Positions 37,720 through 49,870 of a stretch of 64,000 nucleotides of DNA are shown piece after piece. The DNA is from Colius striatus (lineage: Eukaryota; Chordata; Aves; Coliiformes; Coliidae). The translations under genes and the position numbers were made by a program. Each line of letters opens with the position of its first letter. Position 1 is the first letter of the stretch. The notes below the pieces were generated by a model. It was not told where the DNA came from, made no database searches, and worked only from the letters and a program-made list of their open reading frames with translations. The stretch lies in NCBI RefSeq assembly GCF_028858725.1, contig NC_084761.1:22846501-22910500 (forward strand). The letters are read 5' to 3'.

Positions 37720-40374
37720 AATTTCTGTGAAAATTTTGCTTTCAAGTTGATCAAGGTTTGGGGTTTGTAGTGGTTGGAGGTGTTTGATTCCTGGTTTGGA
37801 AGGGGAAAGCCAGCTCTCTGTTTGAAAGCTACTGGTCAGTTTGTTAGCTTTGCAGGGTGGCCTCAGCAAAGCAGTGTTGCCTGCTGGCTATGCTAGGACC
37901 TCGAGTAATTGAGGTAAGAGTGTTTCCTCTTCAAATACACACACAAAACCCCACCTTATTTGTAAAAAGAAATTACCAGGTGCTGTGTTATAGTCACTGA
38001 AAGAGGGAACCATTTAATGAAGTACTTGTCTTTATGATGTAAAGTTTAAATTAACTGCAGAAGTAAAAGATGTTTCCTTCTCACTTCTGTGTTTGGTTGA
38101 AGTTTGAGGAAGACTCAATATTGCACCTTGTCATGTAATAACCCCCCTCCCTAGACATCTTCTGTAGATTTAGACCTCAAAAGTTGTAATTTCAAATATT
38201 AAGTGTCCTTTCCTTACATAAAAAAAAAAGTGCACTGATTTTACATTAACCCAAACATCATGTAAACTGGGCAAAAGAAGGTCACTTTAGTGTTGCAAGA
38301 AAGGAGCTGTAAAATGCTGCCCAAGCAAGGAATGCCACTTTTAATGAAAGCAGCTCTAATGACTCATCCTGACTGTGTTTTCATACTGTGTGTAATTAGA
38401 TCGGGAAGACAGAATGTGCTGGAGGTCAGAAGTGTAAGTGGATTTCAGAAAAAAGGGTGAATTCATAAGGGATAAGCCTAGATATCTGTGAAACTTGCTA
38501 GTATACAGTGTTGGAGTGATGGTTTCATTATGGTGTTAGGGCTAATAAGACCTTAATGAATAGTGAAGTAGGAAGATGAGTAAAAGCTCTAGTAGCTAGA
38601 TATGCTGAAATGTTTGTAGCAAACAAAATTGTCCTATGGCATCAGTGTGTTCTCTTCCGTGATTCAGGTTTTGTGACAATCGCTCAAAGCTTGTGTTTTG
38701 GACTGCTCGTCCTGCCTTACAGTCACTGCAGTGTGCTTTCTAAAGTAAATGTTAGGAGTGTATATATGTAACATACATAGCTGTAGTAATAATGCTGATG
38801 AAGTATATAGTCTCTTTCATGTGCCAAGATGCTTTTTATCTACTGTATCACTTTTATACCTTATATGCCCCATAAAGAACAGGGAAAGTTCAGGAAAATA
38901 GTGAGCCTTTTTGCCACGGCCTAGCTAATTTTACCAGGACATTCAGATCTGTCCTGCAGCTGAAGACCTATGAATGCCACTCACTTGGGTTCAGTTTCAC
39001 TCAATATTCAGTTTAGGAAGTCTGTAGTGGACTGAAAAGCTGACAGGAGAAAAAAAAAAATCTTAGAAGTTACCTGAGAATAATGGACTCCTCCAGGTCA
39101 TGAACCTGAGGAGCTCTACAAGGAGGCAGTGTAAAGCTTAAGTAAAATTAGGACAAATTTGAGTTGTTGTCAAAATATGTCAATTTGAGTTGAAACTCTT
39201 CTGGATCTTCTCAAGGCTGTTGGGACAGTTTTGACCCTGACTCTGAGGAATCAAAGTCTTACTCTTTCCTAGTTTAGCATCTTGAAAAGAGCCCAAAGGT
39301 CAAGTTCAAGTTTCTTTGCTTCTCATTTTGGCTAACCATATGTGATCCAGCTCTGGTCTGGTAGCCTGTGGTAGCTGTGTAGGCTGTTCTGACTTTGCCA
39401 AGTCCCACTTGTGTTAATTGTTATGTACCTGTTTGATCAGAGTTGATTTGCACTTGACCAACATGGAACATGGCAAACCTCATTTAACTTCTCTTCCTCA
39501 TGTGAACCTGTCTCTAGGACAAGCATACCTGATTTCTGAAGGTAATGAAAATCTTTCCCTGCAAACTTATGTGGTTTGGGTCCCAGTTTGGTAGCTTGAG
39601 TGTGTATTTGTGTGTTGTTACACTTAGGAAATGGGTCAGGAGAGGAAACACAAGGATAATAAGCTTCAATTTATACAAAATAAACCAATTTGTATTCCAT
39701 TATTTTGTTAGTGGGTTTTTTTTTATGTAATCCTGTTTAATATGTCAAGGAAATTCTGTCTTTTAAAACTGATTATAAGATCTTGTCTTGCCTGTCAAGA
39801 TTTTAAGTTCCTCTTTGTACATGTGATATTCCACTGCAGCAGTGGGATTACCTTCAAAGGGAAGGATTACCCAGCTTTGGCTATGAAATCAGTCATAATA
39901 ACATGAAGGAGGTTGCTTTGCTATTGCACAACAATAAAATGCAAAACCTTATTTGTAGGATGACTCTAATCCTATAGTATAATGTCAAGTTCTTTTCTCT
40001 TTTTACTGTATACATATAATTTGAATTACTTAATAGCCACTTGTAATGATTCATTAGGATATTTGAATGCTATTTTAGAAATTCCATTGTATGGAAACAT
40101 TTTATACTTCCTCTGTTTACATAATTATATACAATTCTTATTATGTGAATACATCAGAGTTATGAGGTGTCACGGAATTTCTAATTAAGCACAGAGGAGC
40201 AGTAGCCTTGGGAGCTGTTCCTCACCTCGAACAGACTGATTTCTACCAACAGAAATCACGTGTCTGACTAAAGCATAAGTGGTCACATGTAGGACTTCCC
40301 AATGCTGGATGAGAAAGATTTGAGCGGTAGTGCCATCTAACCAGTTTTCATCCTTATTAAAAAGCAAACATTCC

Positions 40375-41310
40375 CTCAGCTGGACTTTGTGCCACTGATC
40401 ACAACCATTTGGGTCTATAGTTTAATCAGTGTTCAATCTCACTTCGCAATGCATTTGTGTAGTGATACCTTGTCAGTTTGTGAAGCTGTAGTGGGAGGCA
40501 GGGCTGAAAGCCTTACTTGGGTCAGGGTAAATAAGTCCTTCATTCACTAAGCCAGTTTGTTCACTGTAGAAGGCTACTGGGTTGATCAAGCTGATTTTTT
40601 TCCCCTCTATAAATCCGTGCTGACTGCTCCGTTCATCTTATCCTTAATAATGTTTGGATGTGACCTCCCAGATGATTTGCTCCATTACCTTCCAGGGATC
40701 AAGGTAAGGCTGAGTATCCCATTCCCTGGCTCCTCCTTAATGAAAATGCAAGTGACAGGAGGAGGTGATGATTGAATATCAGCCAGCTCTCCTGAAGCTC
40801 TCTTTTCTCCAAGGCTGTACCCCATAGGATTCTTCCAAGCATGCACCTCTGAAGAGGCTGGAGTTGGTTCTCTGGAAGTGCAGGAAATGCTGCTGTTGCT
40901 CTCTCGGTATCCTGAGCACGTCCATCTCATGGTTGCTGCAGTCAAAGCTTCCCTGACCTTTGCATCCCAGACAAAGTCTTTCTTGTTTGTATGAAATCTG
41001 GCAGAGTGTGTCCTCTTGCTGAAATCTCGAACACTTGTGTCATCAAGAAGACACTCCAGAAACCTCCAGATTTCTGCCCCTCCAGCAGGTATCAGAATGG
41101 ATGGATGCCCTGTGAAGACCAGAGTCTGTGAAGACCAGAGTCTGTGAAGACCAGAGTCTGTGAAGACCAGAGTCTGTGAAGACCAGAGTCTGTGAAGACC
41201 AGAGTCTGTGAAGACCAGAGTCTGTGAAGACCAGAGTCTGTGAAGACCAGAGTCTGTGAATGTCAGCCTTCTTCCAGTTGTCAGAATAAAACCACCTTGA
41301 AGTCACCTTG
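40375..41310 (-). mobile_element. Antisense CR1 LINE: reverse transcriptase to endonuclease region
   Basis: The + strand matches what I recall of the complement of CR1 ORF2. At the left it resembles the reverse-transcriptase region (the stretch around CCACTGATCACAACC, then AAATCCGTGCTGACTG and GCTCCATTACCTTCC). At the right, 41043-41100 encodes on the minus strand HSDTCW, a decayed form of the HPDICW motif near the end of the CR1 endonuclease domain. That order fits a minus-strand insertion. A minisatellite (41111-41260) interrupts it, and CR1-like sequence resumes after it (CTTCTTCCAGTTGTCAG). The copy is old and full of indels. The middle part (about 40960-41040) is poorly matched. Confidence 0.75.
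41111..41260. repeat. 16-bp minisatellite, 9.4 copies
   Basis: The unit TGTGAAGACCAGAGTC is repeated nine times without any mismatch and ends in a partial TGTGAA. It is embedded in the antisense CR1 endonuclease region. The unit itself resembles the local CR1 sequence, so it looks like an in-place expansion. Because 16 is not a multiple of 3, the array cycles through all frames. The open minus-strand frame through it is not a gene. Perfect identity suggests recent expansion and probable length polymorphism. Confidence 0.95.
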
Positions 41311-41489
41311 AAAGTGACTTCATCTCTCAGAATGTAACTTGATCAAATGGCACAAATGAGCAGGGAGCTTTATTTTACGGCATGGTACTTGATTTCAGAG
41401 TGGCTTGTCCTAGAGCCCACAGAAGTTTATTTTATATTTAGCTTTAAACAACAGACAGGAAATAGTTCAAGATGCAAGTAGCTGAACCC

Positions 41490-41745
41490 GGGTTGTTCTT
41501 ATATTGGAGGGCCCAGAGCTGGATGCAGTACTCTGTGGGGAGGTTTCTGGAGAGCCAAGTAGAGGAGAATCCCGTCCCTCAACCTGCTGGCCACACTGCT
41601 TGGAATGCAGCCCCCAGGATACAATTGGCTTTCTGGGCTGCAAGTGCACATTGCTAGGTCACGTTTAGCATCTTGTCAACCAACAACCTCAGGTCCTTCT
41701 CTGTAGGGCTGCTCTCAATCCACTCATAGCCCAATCTGTGTGTGT
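41490..41745 (-). mobile_element. Antisense CR1 LINE fragment, ORF2 C-terminal region
   Basis: The complement carries diverged CR1 sequence: an AGCAATGTGCACTTGCAG-like segment, then a segment like ATTGTATCCTGGGGGCTGCA, GTGTGGCCAGCAGGTTGAGG, and finally a CAGCTCTGGGCCC-like end. These correspond to the polymerase C-terminal part seen at 33.5-33.7 kb. It lies to the right of the endonuclease-end fragment, the wrong order for a single antisense element. It is therefore a separate insertion or a rearranged piece. Confidence 0.8.
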
Positions 41746-43779
41746 GCATTTGCGTTTGCAAATTTGTGCATATGCATTTGCAGCATGCCTTAGGTCCCTA
41801 AGTAAAATTCAAGGGCAAACTTTAAATAAATCACAAAACCACTTGGAAACTTCCATTTCAGAAGTTGAGCCTATAATAAATGTTTCAGCTTTGAGGCAGG
41901 TTGCAGAGTTCTCCTCCTTTCCCTTCTTCCTCCTCCCTCCACAGATCTAGAAAAAAAAAAAAAGAAAAAGTACACTAGGAAAAGGTGAAGAAAAAATGAA
42001 AAAGTATGGATTCAAGAGAAAATGCAAGACCTTTTTTCACTGGGTAACAGAAGCTAGTGTACACTCCCAGTGGAAAGTGCAGATCTGTTAGGCCTGCTGG
42101 GTTTTATGGTAGCTTTTGTGGTTTTGTGCTCAGATAGGATAGCACAGCATTACTCTTATTACTGTCTGTCCTGCTATTTATTATCAGGACAAGAGGCTCA
42201 TTGTGAACAAGGCTCTTAATTTTCTTTTTACTCATTTCCTATTGCTGTACTGATGTTGAGCAGAATTTAGTGAGACCAGAATTAAACCATATCCTGGGAA
42301 ATATATTCTTTAGCAGACTGACATACCTGTACATCAGTGGTATAATTTTTTAGTTCCACTGCCAACAATTGCATTGGGGAAAAATAGAACTTAAATCTAT
42401 GTTTCCAAGAGGAAAGGATACAACTGGGTTTCTACCTTTTTACTGTCATTCCCCCCCAAAGTCTAATGATGTTGTTCTTGTGTCTGATAGCTGCCAGCTC
42501 TGTGCCCTTTTGCATGCTAGCATGGTTTTTCCTCTGACCCTGCTGAGCGCTATTATGCTGGCAGTGGTTGGTAGTGGAGTCTTCTTGCTTGCCCTGCCAT
42601 CAGTGACATATGCTCCATTTCTACTGAATCATCCCCACCATTCAGATGTTGCGGTCTGCTTTTCAGCTTAACTGTGGCTTACTTAGAGCATCAGGTGGGA
42701 AGGAGTTGCCTGTGGTGGGACCCAAGGTACTGAGGTATTCAGTGCAATGAAACCCTGGACCAGCCATGGCTGTGTATAGCTTACTCCCACCAGTGGCCAC
42801 ATGTGGGTTGAGCATCTCTTGGTGAGAGCCCCAAAAGCAGCATTGCAAGGTGCCCTGCTGTAAAAGCTGCTACCCCAAAGTTAAATCTCATGGTTTGGCC
42901 ATCAGTTTACCTCCAGGAGACTGATGGCTGGCTCTACTTTCAGAATGCTTCTGAGCAGTGTAGCACAACAGACCTCTGCTTTCATCATTCTTGCCCTGCT
43001 TGCAAGAGTTGAGGCAACCCTTGAATCAAGAGGGTCAGTAAAAATTGCATTGCACAAGACTATTTCAGAGTATTTACAGGAGGAAGATGATCTTTAAGAT
43101 GTAAAGGGTTTTGACCTTTGTTACACTTGGGGATATTTAATATAATACGAGTAACTTTTTGTGGAGGAGGCACACAGATAGGTCTCAGTAAGATAAAGTA
43201 TGTAGACCCACAAAAGAGGGCCTTCCACCCTACAGATGTGCTATTGTTCCTTGCTCTTTGAAATATTGGAAACTGAAGATGTGTTTGAAGCTCTGGCTTC
43301 TTTCAAGTTGTGTTTATTATTTTTATATAAATGAAAGAAAACCAACCCTTTTTAAGTGCTGTCACATTCTTTAAGGCTAGAAGTTAAGTCCCAGGCTTTA
43401 TTCATATATTTCCTGTGCTGTACTTACAGGCTGATAATATGAGAGAGATCTGTTTGTGTTTTGCAGAGTTAAAATGTAATGTGTTAACTTGTGGATGTGT
43501 GTCAACTGATCAGTTGAGAAAAGACAATTTGTCTTATGAAACTGGTGATTAATATGGAAGCTAAACCCAACCTATAAGAATTTTGGTATTTATAGCCTGT
43601 ACTGGGGATTCTGATTCCGCTCATTGTACTCTGATTTCTAAAATGTTTGACATTTGAAACTTGACTTGTGAAGTAATATGGGGACCAACAACTGTTCTTC
43701 TTAAAAAATGTTTGTTTACTCTGTTTCTCTGCTTTACCTATGCTTCGACAGTGCTTAGTGTAAATTTTCTCTTTAACAG

Positions 43780-43922
43780 GATCTCCAAACATGGGTGAAT
43801 GGTGCTAGCGAAAGTGGCTTTGTCCTCGTGTCATTTGGAGCTGGAGTGAAATATCTGTCGGAAGATATAGCGAATAAGTTGGCACATGCTCTGGCAAGAC
43901 TGCCTCAGAGAGTTATCTGGAG
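43780..43922 (+). CDS. UGT8: UGT8 coding exon 3 (residues 275-322)
   Basis: Acceptor CTTTAACAG at 43779, donor TGGAG|GTAAGT at 43923. The exon has 143 bases, entering in phase 0 and leaving two bases of the Arg322 codon. It encodes the start of the C-terminal, UDP-sugar-binding half, from DLQTWVNGA through GFVLVSFGAGVKYLSEDIAN to RLPQRVIWR. The FVLVSFGAG strand and loop is the usual entry into the nucleotide-sugar domain of GT1 enzymes. In UGTs the serine and glycines here lie next to the UDP phosphates. Confidence 0.97.
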
Positions 43923-46501
43923 GTAAGTGCAATAATAGATGTACTTGGGGTGATTTGGAGGATACTTATTTCCTGTTGTGCCATCTTGATCAAGAGTTGC
44001 AGATGCTGAAGTTGAGACAGTCTGGGTGGCACAGAGGACGTGACTCTTGAAAGACGTTCTTTGTGGAAGTGTTGTAATTCCCTGGTAATGCAGAGGAGCA
44101 ATGATTTTGTGGCGGAATAAGGCATAGGTTATGTTCCTATGCTGAGTCCCTATCCTAGAAGGACTGGGGACAATGAAAAGAGTCTGGGGTTATAATGTTT
44201 GTGATATACTGCCATCATCTGATAAAGAAGCCATCCAGGGAGCAAGAATGACATCCTACTCATTTATTCCTCTTTCTTCTTTCCATAGTTTTTCAGGTCC
44301 CTACTCCTCTTTCATCTGTAAATGTAGAATTTCATAATTGCTTATCTCACTTTTTTTTTTTTTTTTGTTTTGTTTTTTTTTCCTGTGAGAAGTTGGAGGA
44401 AGAAAAATCTGCAGGAGTAAAAATCAGTAATAAGCTTTCTCGGCTCTAAAAACATCTTGAGTGGCACTCTCAGTTTACTGTAAAAATACCGGAACTGTTT
44501 AGTCAGCTCTGCTTCACATGGAGTGTTACTCCAGAATATATCTCAGAGGAGTTTGTGTGAACCATTGGTTTCCAAATAATCAGTGTCTTGTGACTACTGT
44601 CCTTGACGCACTTTGCAAGTGGTGTTAACAGTCTATTTAGTGGCCTGTTCCCTGCTATCTCTTAGGGACTGTTTTCACTGCTGTATGTAATTGAAATAGT
44701 GAACCTCACTGATGAACAGGAAAATGGAAATTCTTCAGACTGTGATATAGAACTAGTGATAGCTGTACTGAAGATCTCATCAGGCTTTGTAGCAAAGCTG
44801 CTGTATGTTTGTTTCTTATTGTACCTGCAACGTTGCTTAGCTCATAATTAATTATTGTTTCCAGTTGATTTTACTGCTTTTCTTCTTCTGTTTTCTCTTA
44901 TCGTGTTTTTCCTAGAATTATTTTTCTGTACGCTTTCTGTAGTAAATAAATTTTAATGGATTTTTCTTGGGAATCTCTTTTTTTAATGCAAAAGCAACAA
45001 TTTCAGTTGAAACCTTCTGTTAAATTTTTTCCTTGCTAGTATTTACTTACCAATGGGTTTTGGGTATGTTTTTGTTTTGCCCTTTTTATCTGCAACTGAT
45101 TATCTTGTGAATGGCTTTTTGGATAAGGGAACCCACCTGTTTCCATCTTGCTTTGAGGAATGGGAAGATGTCTGTGGGACTAGGTGTAAGTCATGCTCTT
45201 TGGGAGAGCTGAGCAAGTGTCTTACAGCCACTCTGGTGGGAATTTGAGATCAGTAGTTAAATACCCAAACCTGAAATTATGAGTCCAACTTTGATTTTAA
45301 TTTTTTTAAAATTTTAGTAGTTGTTGTTGTTCTTTAGATCACTGACCTATGATCTGTTTGCCACAGCTGATTTTTATACTAGATACTTCTCAAAATAAGA
45401 ATACTAGTAGTGCTGCTCGACAACCCTATGTCATGATACCAAATCAAGGAAATCTTTGTAATTCTTCATACTCTAATACTCCATGATCAGAGGTTAAAGG
45501 CAAAAGCAGTAACATAGGTTGTTTGTTTTTATATAACCTAGTGTAAACAACATAGGCTTTTATTCAATATACAGAATGTCTGAGACAGGTGTAAAGATGT
45601 ATGGCTTGCTTAATTGATAATGTATGGGGGATTCTTTATGAAGTTACAGTTCTAATACTCTTTAATAATCAGAATATTTTAAAGTTTTTCTATGATGCTG
45701 TCACAAACCAACTCTGTCCTCTAGTAATCCCTGATATTTTTTTCCCCCTCTGTCTTTGTTTAGAATATATTTAACTTTCTATATTAACTGTAAAGAACAT
45801 TATTATGTAAATCAGTTTGTACTTCTAGCCTATATTTTGTGGGCTGAACTTTTACACCAGACTCAGATGAGCATAATGTTACCATTGGATTTCAGACAGT
45901 TGAGCAAGTAGGAAAAATACCTTGGTGTCTCAGTCTGATCCTAAACTTTTCATCAATAGTTTCTTACCTCAGAAGGCGAGCTGTCAGCCTTTCCCTTCTT
46001 GGTATTAGTAACTCCTTTTAAAATAAGGTGGTGTCTATCATCAAGAGCTACAGGAAACTGGCCAACTGAAAGGGAATGCCTCATGTTGATGGTAGGGATT
46101 GTCATTTGTGTGCTGACAGGATATTCCTGGTGGGGTTAAATTCCCAGAGATATCAGTAAAGCAATGGACTTAGAACCACTGAGAGGTTATAAAACCTTCT
46201 GCCAGTCACAGTAGAGTAAGATTTATATGTGCTTTCAGAAGGAACTACATTGCTATGATGTTAACAGGAAACACTGGATTTCAAGCTAGATTGCAAGGAA
46301 ACTGAATTATGAAAACATGAAGTTGGATGTTATTAGCTATTTGACTATTTTCTTTTCTTGTAATGTTAAGTAAACAGTATCCCCATGTAACTGGAAATCT
46401 TCTTTGGGCTCATGGGTCATCTGGTTTGATTATCTGGTTTGAGTTTTATCAGTTTTTGGAGGTCTTCATAACTTGACTTCCATTGGATGTCTTTGTTACA
46501 G
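43923..46501 (+). other. UGT8: UGT8 intron 3 (2,579 bp)
   Basis: GT-AG intron, phase 2. It has a T-rich tract at about 44351-44381. No gene or clear transposon seen. Confidence 0.9.
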
Positions 46502-46578
46502 GTTTTCAGGAACGAAACCAAGGAATTTAGGCAACAATACGAAGCTCATAGAGTGGTTACCGCAAAATGACCTCCTTG
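46502..46578 (+). CDS. UGT8: UGT8 coding exon 4 (residues 322-348)
   Basis: Acceptor TTTGTTACAG at 46501, donor CTTG|GTGAGT at 46579. The 77-base exon completes Arg322 and ends after the first base of Gly348. It encodes [10 protein letters not shown], then NNTK and EWLPQNDLL. Asn333-Asn-Thr is a glycosylation sequon that I recall also at position 333 of mammalian UGT8. The UGT signature begins at Trp340 with WLPQ. The small size explains why it is not visible as an open frame by itself. Confidence 0.96.
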
Positions 46579-48017
46579 GTGAGTATCTGTTTTGATCATA
46601 TATTGCTCATTCACACACAAGTTCAGGTTACTGTTCCAACAGTATCCTGCTGAATTAGCAGTCATTATAAAGCTAGAATAATTTCTGTAAAGAGAGTCAT
46701 AGAACAAGAATATGGAATCTGTCAGAATTTCAAGCTGATGAAATAAAATGCTTTTCTAGTGTTAATTGGTACTAACTCCACTTTTTCCTTAAAATAATAG
46801 GTTTGAAGGACAGTTATTCCAAAGACTATTTGGCCTAATAAATGAGAATTTTTTTTTTTTTACAACTGCATTCTATACTGTGGAAGGTATGCAGTTTGAA
46901 GAAAAAAAATAATATAAATAAGTAGGAATTTTCTTGAATCTGCTGTTGTAGGGAAGTGATGAGTCTTACTGATAATTTCCGTTATGAAAAAGCATGCTAT
47001 GGTATTCACTGGTCTCTCCATGGAAGAGTCATAAAACTGAACGTGTAAAATATGTTTACATTGCATAACAAGTAGTATTAGGGGTCTGTGCATACTGCTA
47101 CACATATACACGTTTAACTATTTTTCTTTGAAGAAAACTCTAAGGGAACTTGCATTGTTGCAAGCTAAACCTTTTATTTAATGTGACATACTACTGGGTC
47201 TCAGGTGCAGAGATGAAACAATGTTCTTCCATGTTTTGGTGAAGACTATGTTAGAGTCTTTCTGTATTTTATTTTCCCCTTCTTTCCCTGTGGAAGGGTA
47301 GCTGAATACATTGTAGATCTGAGGCCACAGAATATTTACGAATACCTGGATGTCTGTATGTTTGCAGAACAGTTCCAGTGCTACAGGGGATGCTGATGAA
47401 TATGTTAAGTGTGCATCTGCATCAGTGTTTATGCATGTCAGCTGAACTATTTATCATAATGTAGTGATTAGGCAGATGACTTGTAAAGCAGATAGATTTG
47501 CTTTGGTTACTAGATTGCTCAGAGGCAGTCTCATTTTTCCATTACCTAGGGTTGTTATCACTATTGTCACTTCTTGCTAACTTAAAGTAAGGCATACGAA
47601 GCTTTAGAGGGAATGTAACATCAATTGTTCTGTTGTTACATAGCTTGTATTTTATATGAATAATGAGGAAAAAGGCATGCTCCTTGGCACTGCTAAACTG
47701 GTTGTATCACCACCTCCAGCTAGTTAGTAGTAAACAGTGAATGTTAATCACTCCATTAATAATTTTACTTGTACTTGTGAGAATTTTCTTTACGTTGGTC
47801 ACGTGTCTCATAGTCTTTCAGGAAGTCATCTAATGCATGTGGAATTTCAGCACAGTGGGATTAAGGAGGATAACTTCAGAACAAGTTAACATTCATTTTT
47901 GCCTTTGTGAGTTGCAGCCATAGAACCATGGTGACAAATGTACCCAGTTGCTTCAGTAGCTTTGCTAAGAATATGTAAATGTTATTTTTATCTTTGTGCC
48001 TCTTTTTTTTTTTTCAG
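46579..48017 (+). other. UGT8: UGT8 intron 4 (1,439 bp)
   Basis: GT-AG intron, phase 1. It ends in a T-rich tract and CAG at 48015-48017. No other feature recognised. Confidence 0.9.
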
Positions 48018-48237
48018 GTCACTCTAACATTAAAGCTTTTCTTAGTCATGGGGGTTTGAACAGCATTTTTGAAACCATGTACCATGGGGTCCCAGTGGTG
48101 GGGATTCCCCTCTTTGGAGACCATTATGATACCATGACTCGTGTGCAGGCCAAAGGCATGGGAATATTATTGAACTGGAAGACCGTCACTGAGAGTGAAT
48201 TGTATGAAGCCTTAGTAAAAGTTATTAATGATCCCAG
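48018..48237 (+). CDS. UGT8: UGT8 coding exon 5 (residues 348-421): UGT signature core
   Basis: The acceptor after a long T tract ends at 48017. The donor CCCAG|GTATGG starts at 48238, a somewhat weaker site. The 220 bases enter in phase 1 and leave two bases of Ser421. The exon encodes HSNIKAFLSHGGLNS, then the E-T-MYHGVPVVGIPLFGDHYD segment. His358 of SHGG should contact the UDP diphosphate. Asp382-His383 sits at the sugar-binding end of the signature. Most UGT1 and UGT2 enzymes have Asp-Gln at this place, so His383 fits UDP-galactose use. The open frame runs on into the intron to 48292, which is read-through and not coding. Confidence 0.97.
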
Positions 48238-49870
48238 GTATGGAATGAACTGTTATTTCTTGCTTTTGTTCGAAGTTATACTTATGGGCTAAGTATGCAT
48301 AAACAGAACCTTTGTGCAAGGACAAAAAATGCACGTTGGGATTTATTTGTGTATGGTTGAGGCAAGACTTTTGGTGGTTGTCTCATTTCACAAGATGACT
48401 CAATTGACAAAGTTTCGATGTAGGTGTGAAGTTAGTTACTCAGTGTACACTCAATTGTCTTGCTTTTTATGATAGTTGCCATGTTAAGGGCATAAAGGTT
48501 ATAGGAACAAAACTGTCCTGATTTATTACTTATTGCAGACCAACATCTCTTTGTCTTGATTACTTCATATTTAGCAGTTTGTCTGTTGGTCTGCCTAAGA
48601 GGCTTGGAGCAAAATAAAATTGTAGGGTGACATACTTCGATTGTAGCTAAAGGTATTAAAAGACAATGACTCATTTCTAAAGCTTTGTGATCCAATTGAA
48701 AAAAATCCCCAAACAATAAATTTCCTGTTCTGGCCTGTAATACCTCTTTTAAGGTCAGGGAGCTCATTTGTGTTTGTCACAATGACAATGGCCTTAAAGC
48801 GTTACGAATATGTTTCTTTTGTAAATTCTTTTTGTTACTCAAGGCAAATAAGTAAAATCCTATGAACTGTGTTTCATAACTCTTTTGAATTCCAGCAAAC
48901 TAACTTGCTTAAGGATATTAAAGTTTGAGGAGAGTGATTTTTTTTTTTTTTTTTTTTAAATTTGTTCCAAACCTGTTTTCAACATCTGTGATGTTCAGAT
49001 CATCTCCAAATAAAAATTGAAAGATGTGTTAGCTGGTGGCTTATCATATCCAGCTAAGCGTAGTTTTGGAGTGTGGTGCTGACAGTGCTGCTTGCTTTCA
49101 TGGGACCAAAATCTTGAAGCTGAACTTGCCTTGAGAAAGGAGACATTTGGAAGGGAGTGAGCAGCAGAACCTCAGTGAAGCGGAACATTGCTAAAGAAAG
49201 CTTCATAAAATCAGTTGCATCACTTTTCCCTTGTGTAATTATCCTTAGGACAAAGGCAAGTCCTACATAAATAATTTGCCAACCTGCAACTGTGGTGAGC
49301 GGGTGGGGGAGGGGGGTGAGAAGAAATTTGACATGATCATCTGCTGGGCATGACCTGTTGAGAAAAATAAGAAGTTTTAGGCTGAACTCTGCACCCAAAG
49401 AGAAATAGTCTTCTGTACAATAAAAAACTAGTTTCTTGCTTGTGTTTCTCTAGTAATTCAGTTGCGCAGCAACATCAGTGAGTGATGTCTTAGGATATGT
49501 TGTAACTTTACAGTGGGATTGGCAAATGTCTCACATGATAGGATTTATTTTGGATTAAGTAAGATTACCCTCTGGCAGCAGGTTAGTTTGTCTTGTCATC
49601 CCATTGCTGGAGGGTGGGTTTCTGCCTTTAGTCACCCAGGAGTCTGCTTGTCTGGTCATTCTTCATCAATGAGCTGTAAGGACTGATTTAAAGGGAGATG
49701 ATCTACTCTGTGTAGTGCTCTGTATGCTGGTGATTCTGAGAGCCCTGTGGTAATATGCTGTTTGATTTGCAGAGGCGCAAATCTGTTTACATGTTTGCAG
49801 GCTTGCCTTGCTCAGAGAGATGATGACCGTTTTCCCTTTCTTCCCTCATCTTTCTTTTTCTTCCTGGCAG
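48238..49870 (+). other. UGT8: UGT8 intron 5 (1,633 bp)
   Basis: GT-AG intron, phase 2. It contains a run of about 20 T residues near 48938-48957. No gene or transposon recognised. Confidence 0.9.

Larger units (their letters stand above)
27115..43779 (+). other. UGT8: UGT8 intron 2 (16,665 bp)
   Basis: GT-AG intron, phase 0, between GTAAGG and TTTAACAG. It contains the sense CR1 at 33300-34147, a CR1 remnant near 35.0 kb, antisense CR1 material at 40375-41310 and 41490-41745, and the minisatellite at 41111-41260. A GC-richer segment at 30287-30521 and a CpG-dense patch at 35481-35590 remain unexplained. No other gene is recognised. Confidence 0.85.

Noticed and set aside
41043..41306. A repetitive minus-strand protein through the minisatellite
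   Set aside because: It is produced by a 16-bp repeat cycling through three frames within a dead CR1. It is not a gene.
48238..48292. Read-through of exon 5 beyond Arg420
   Set aside because: A GT donor at 48238 and in-phase joining to 49871 restore the UGT8 sequence. The extra residues are intronic.
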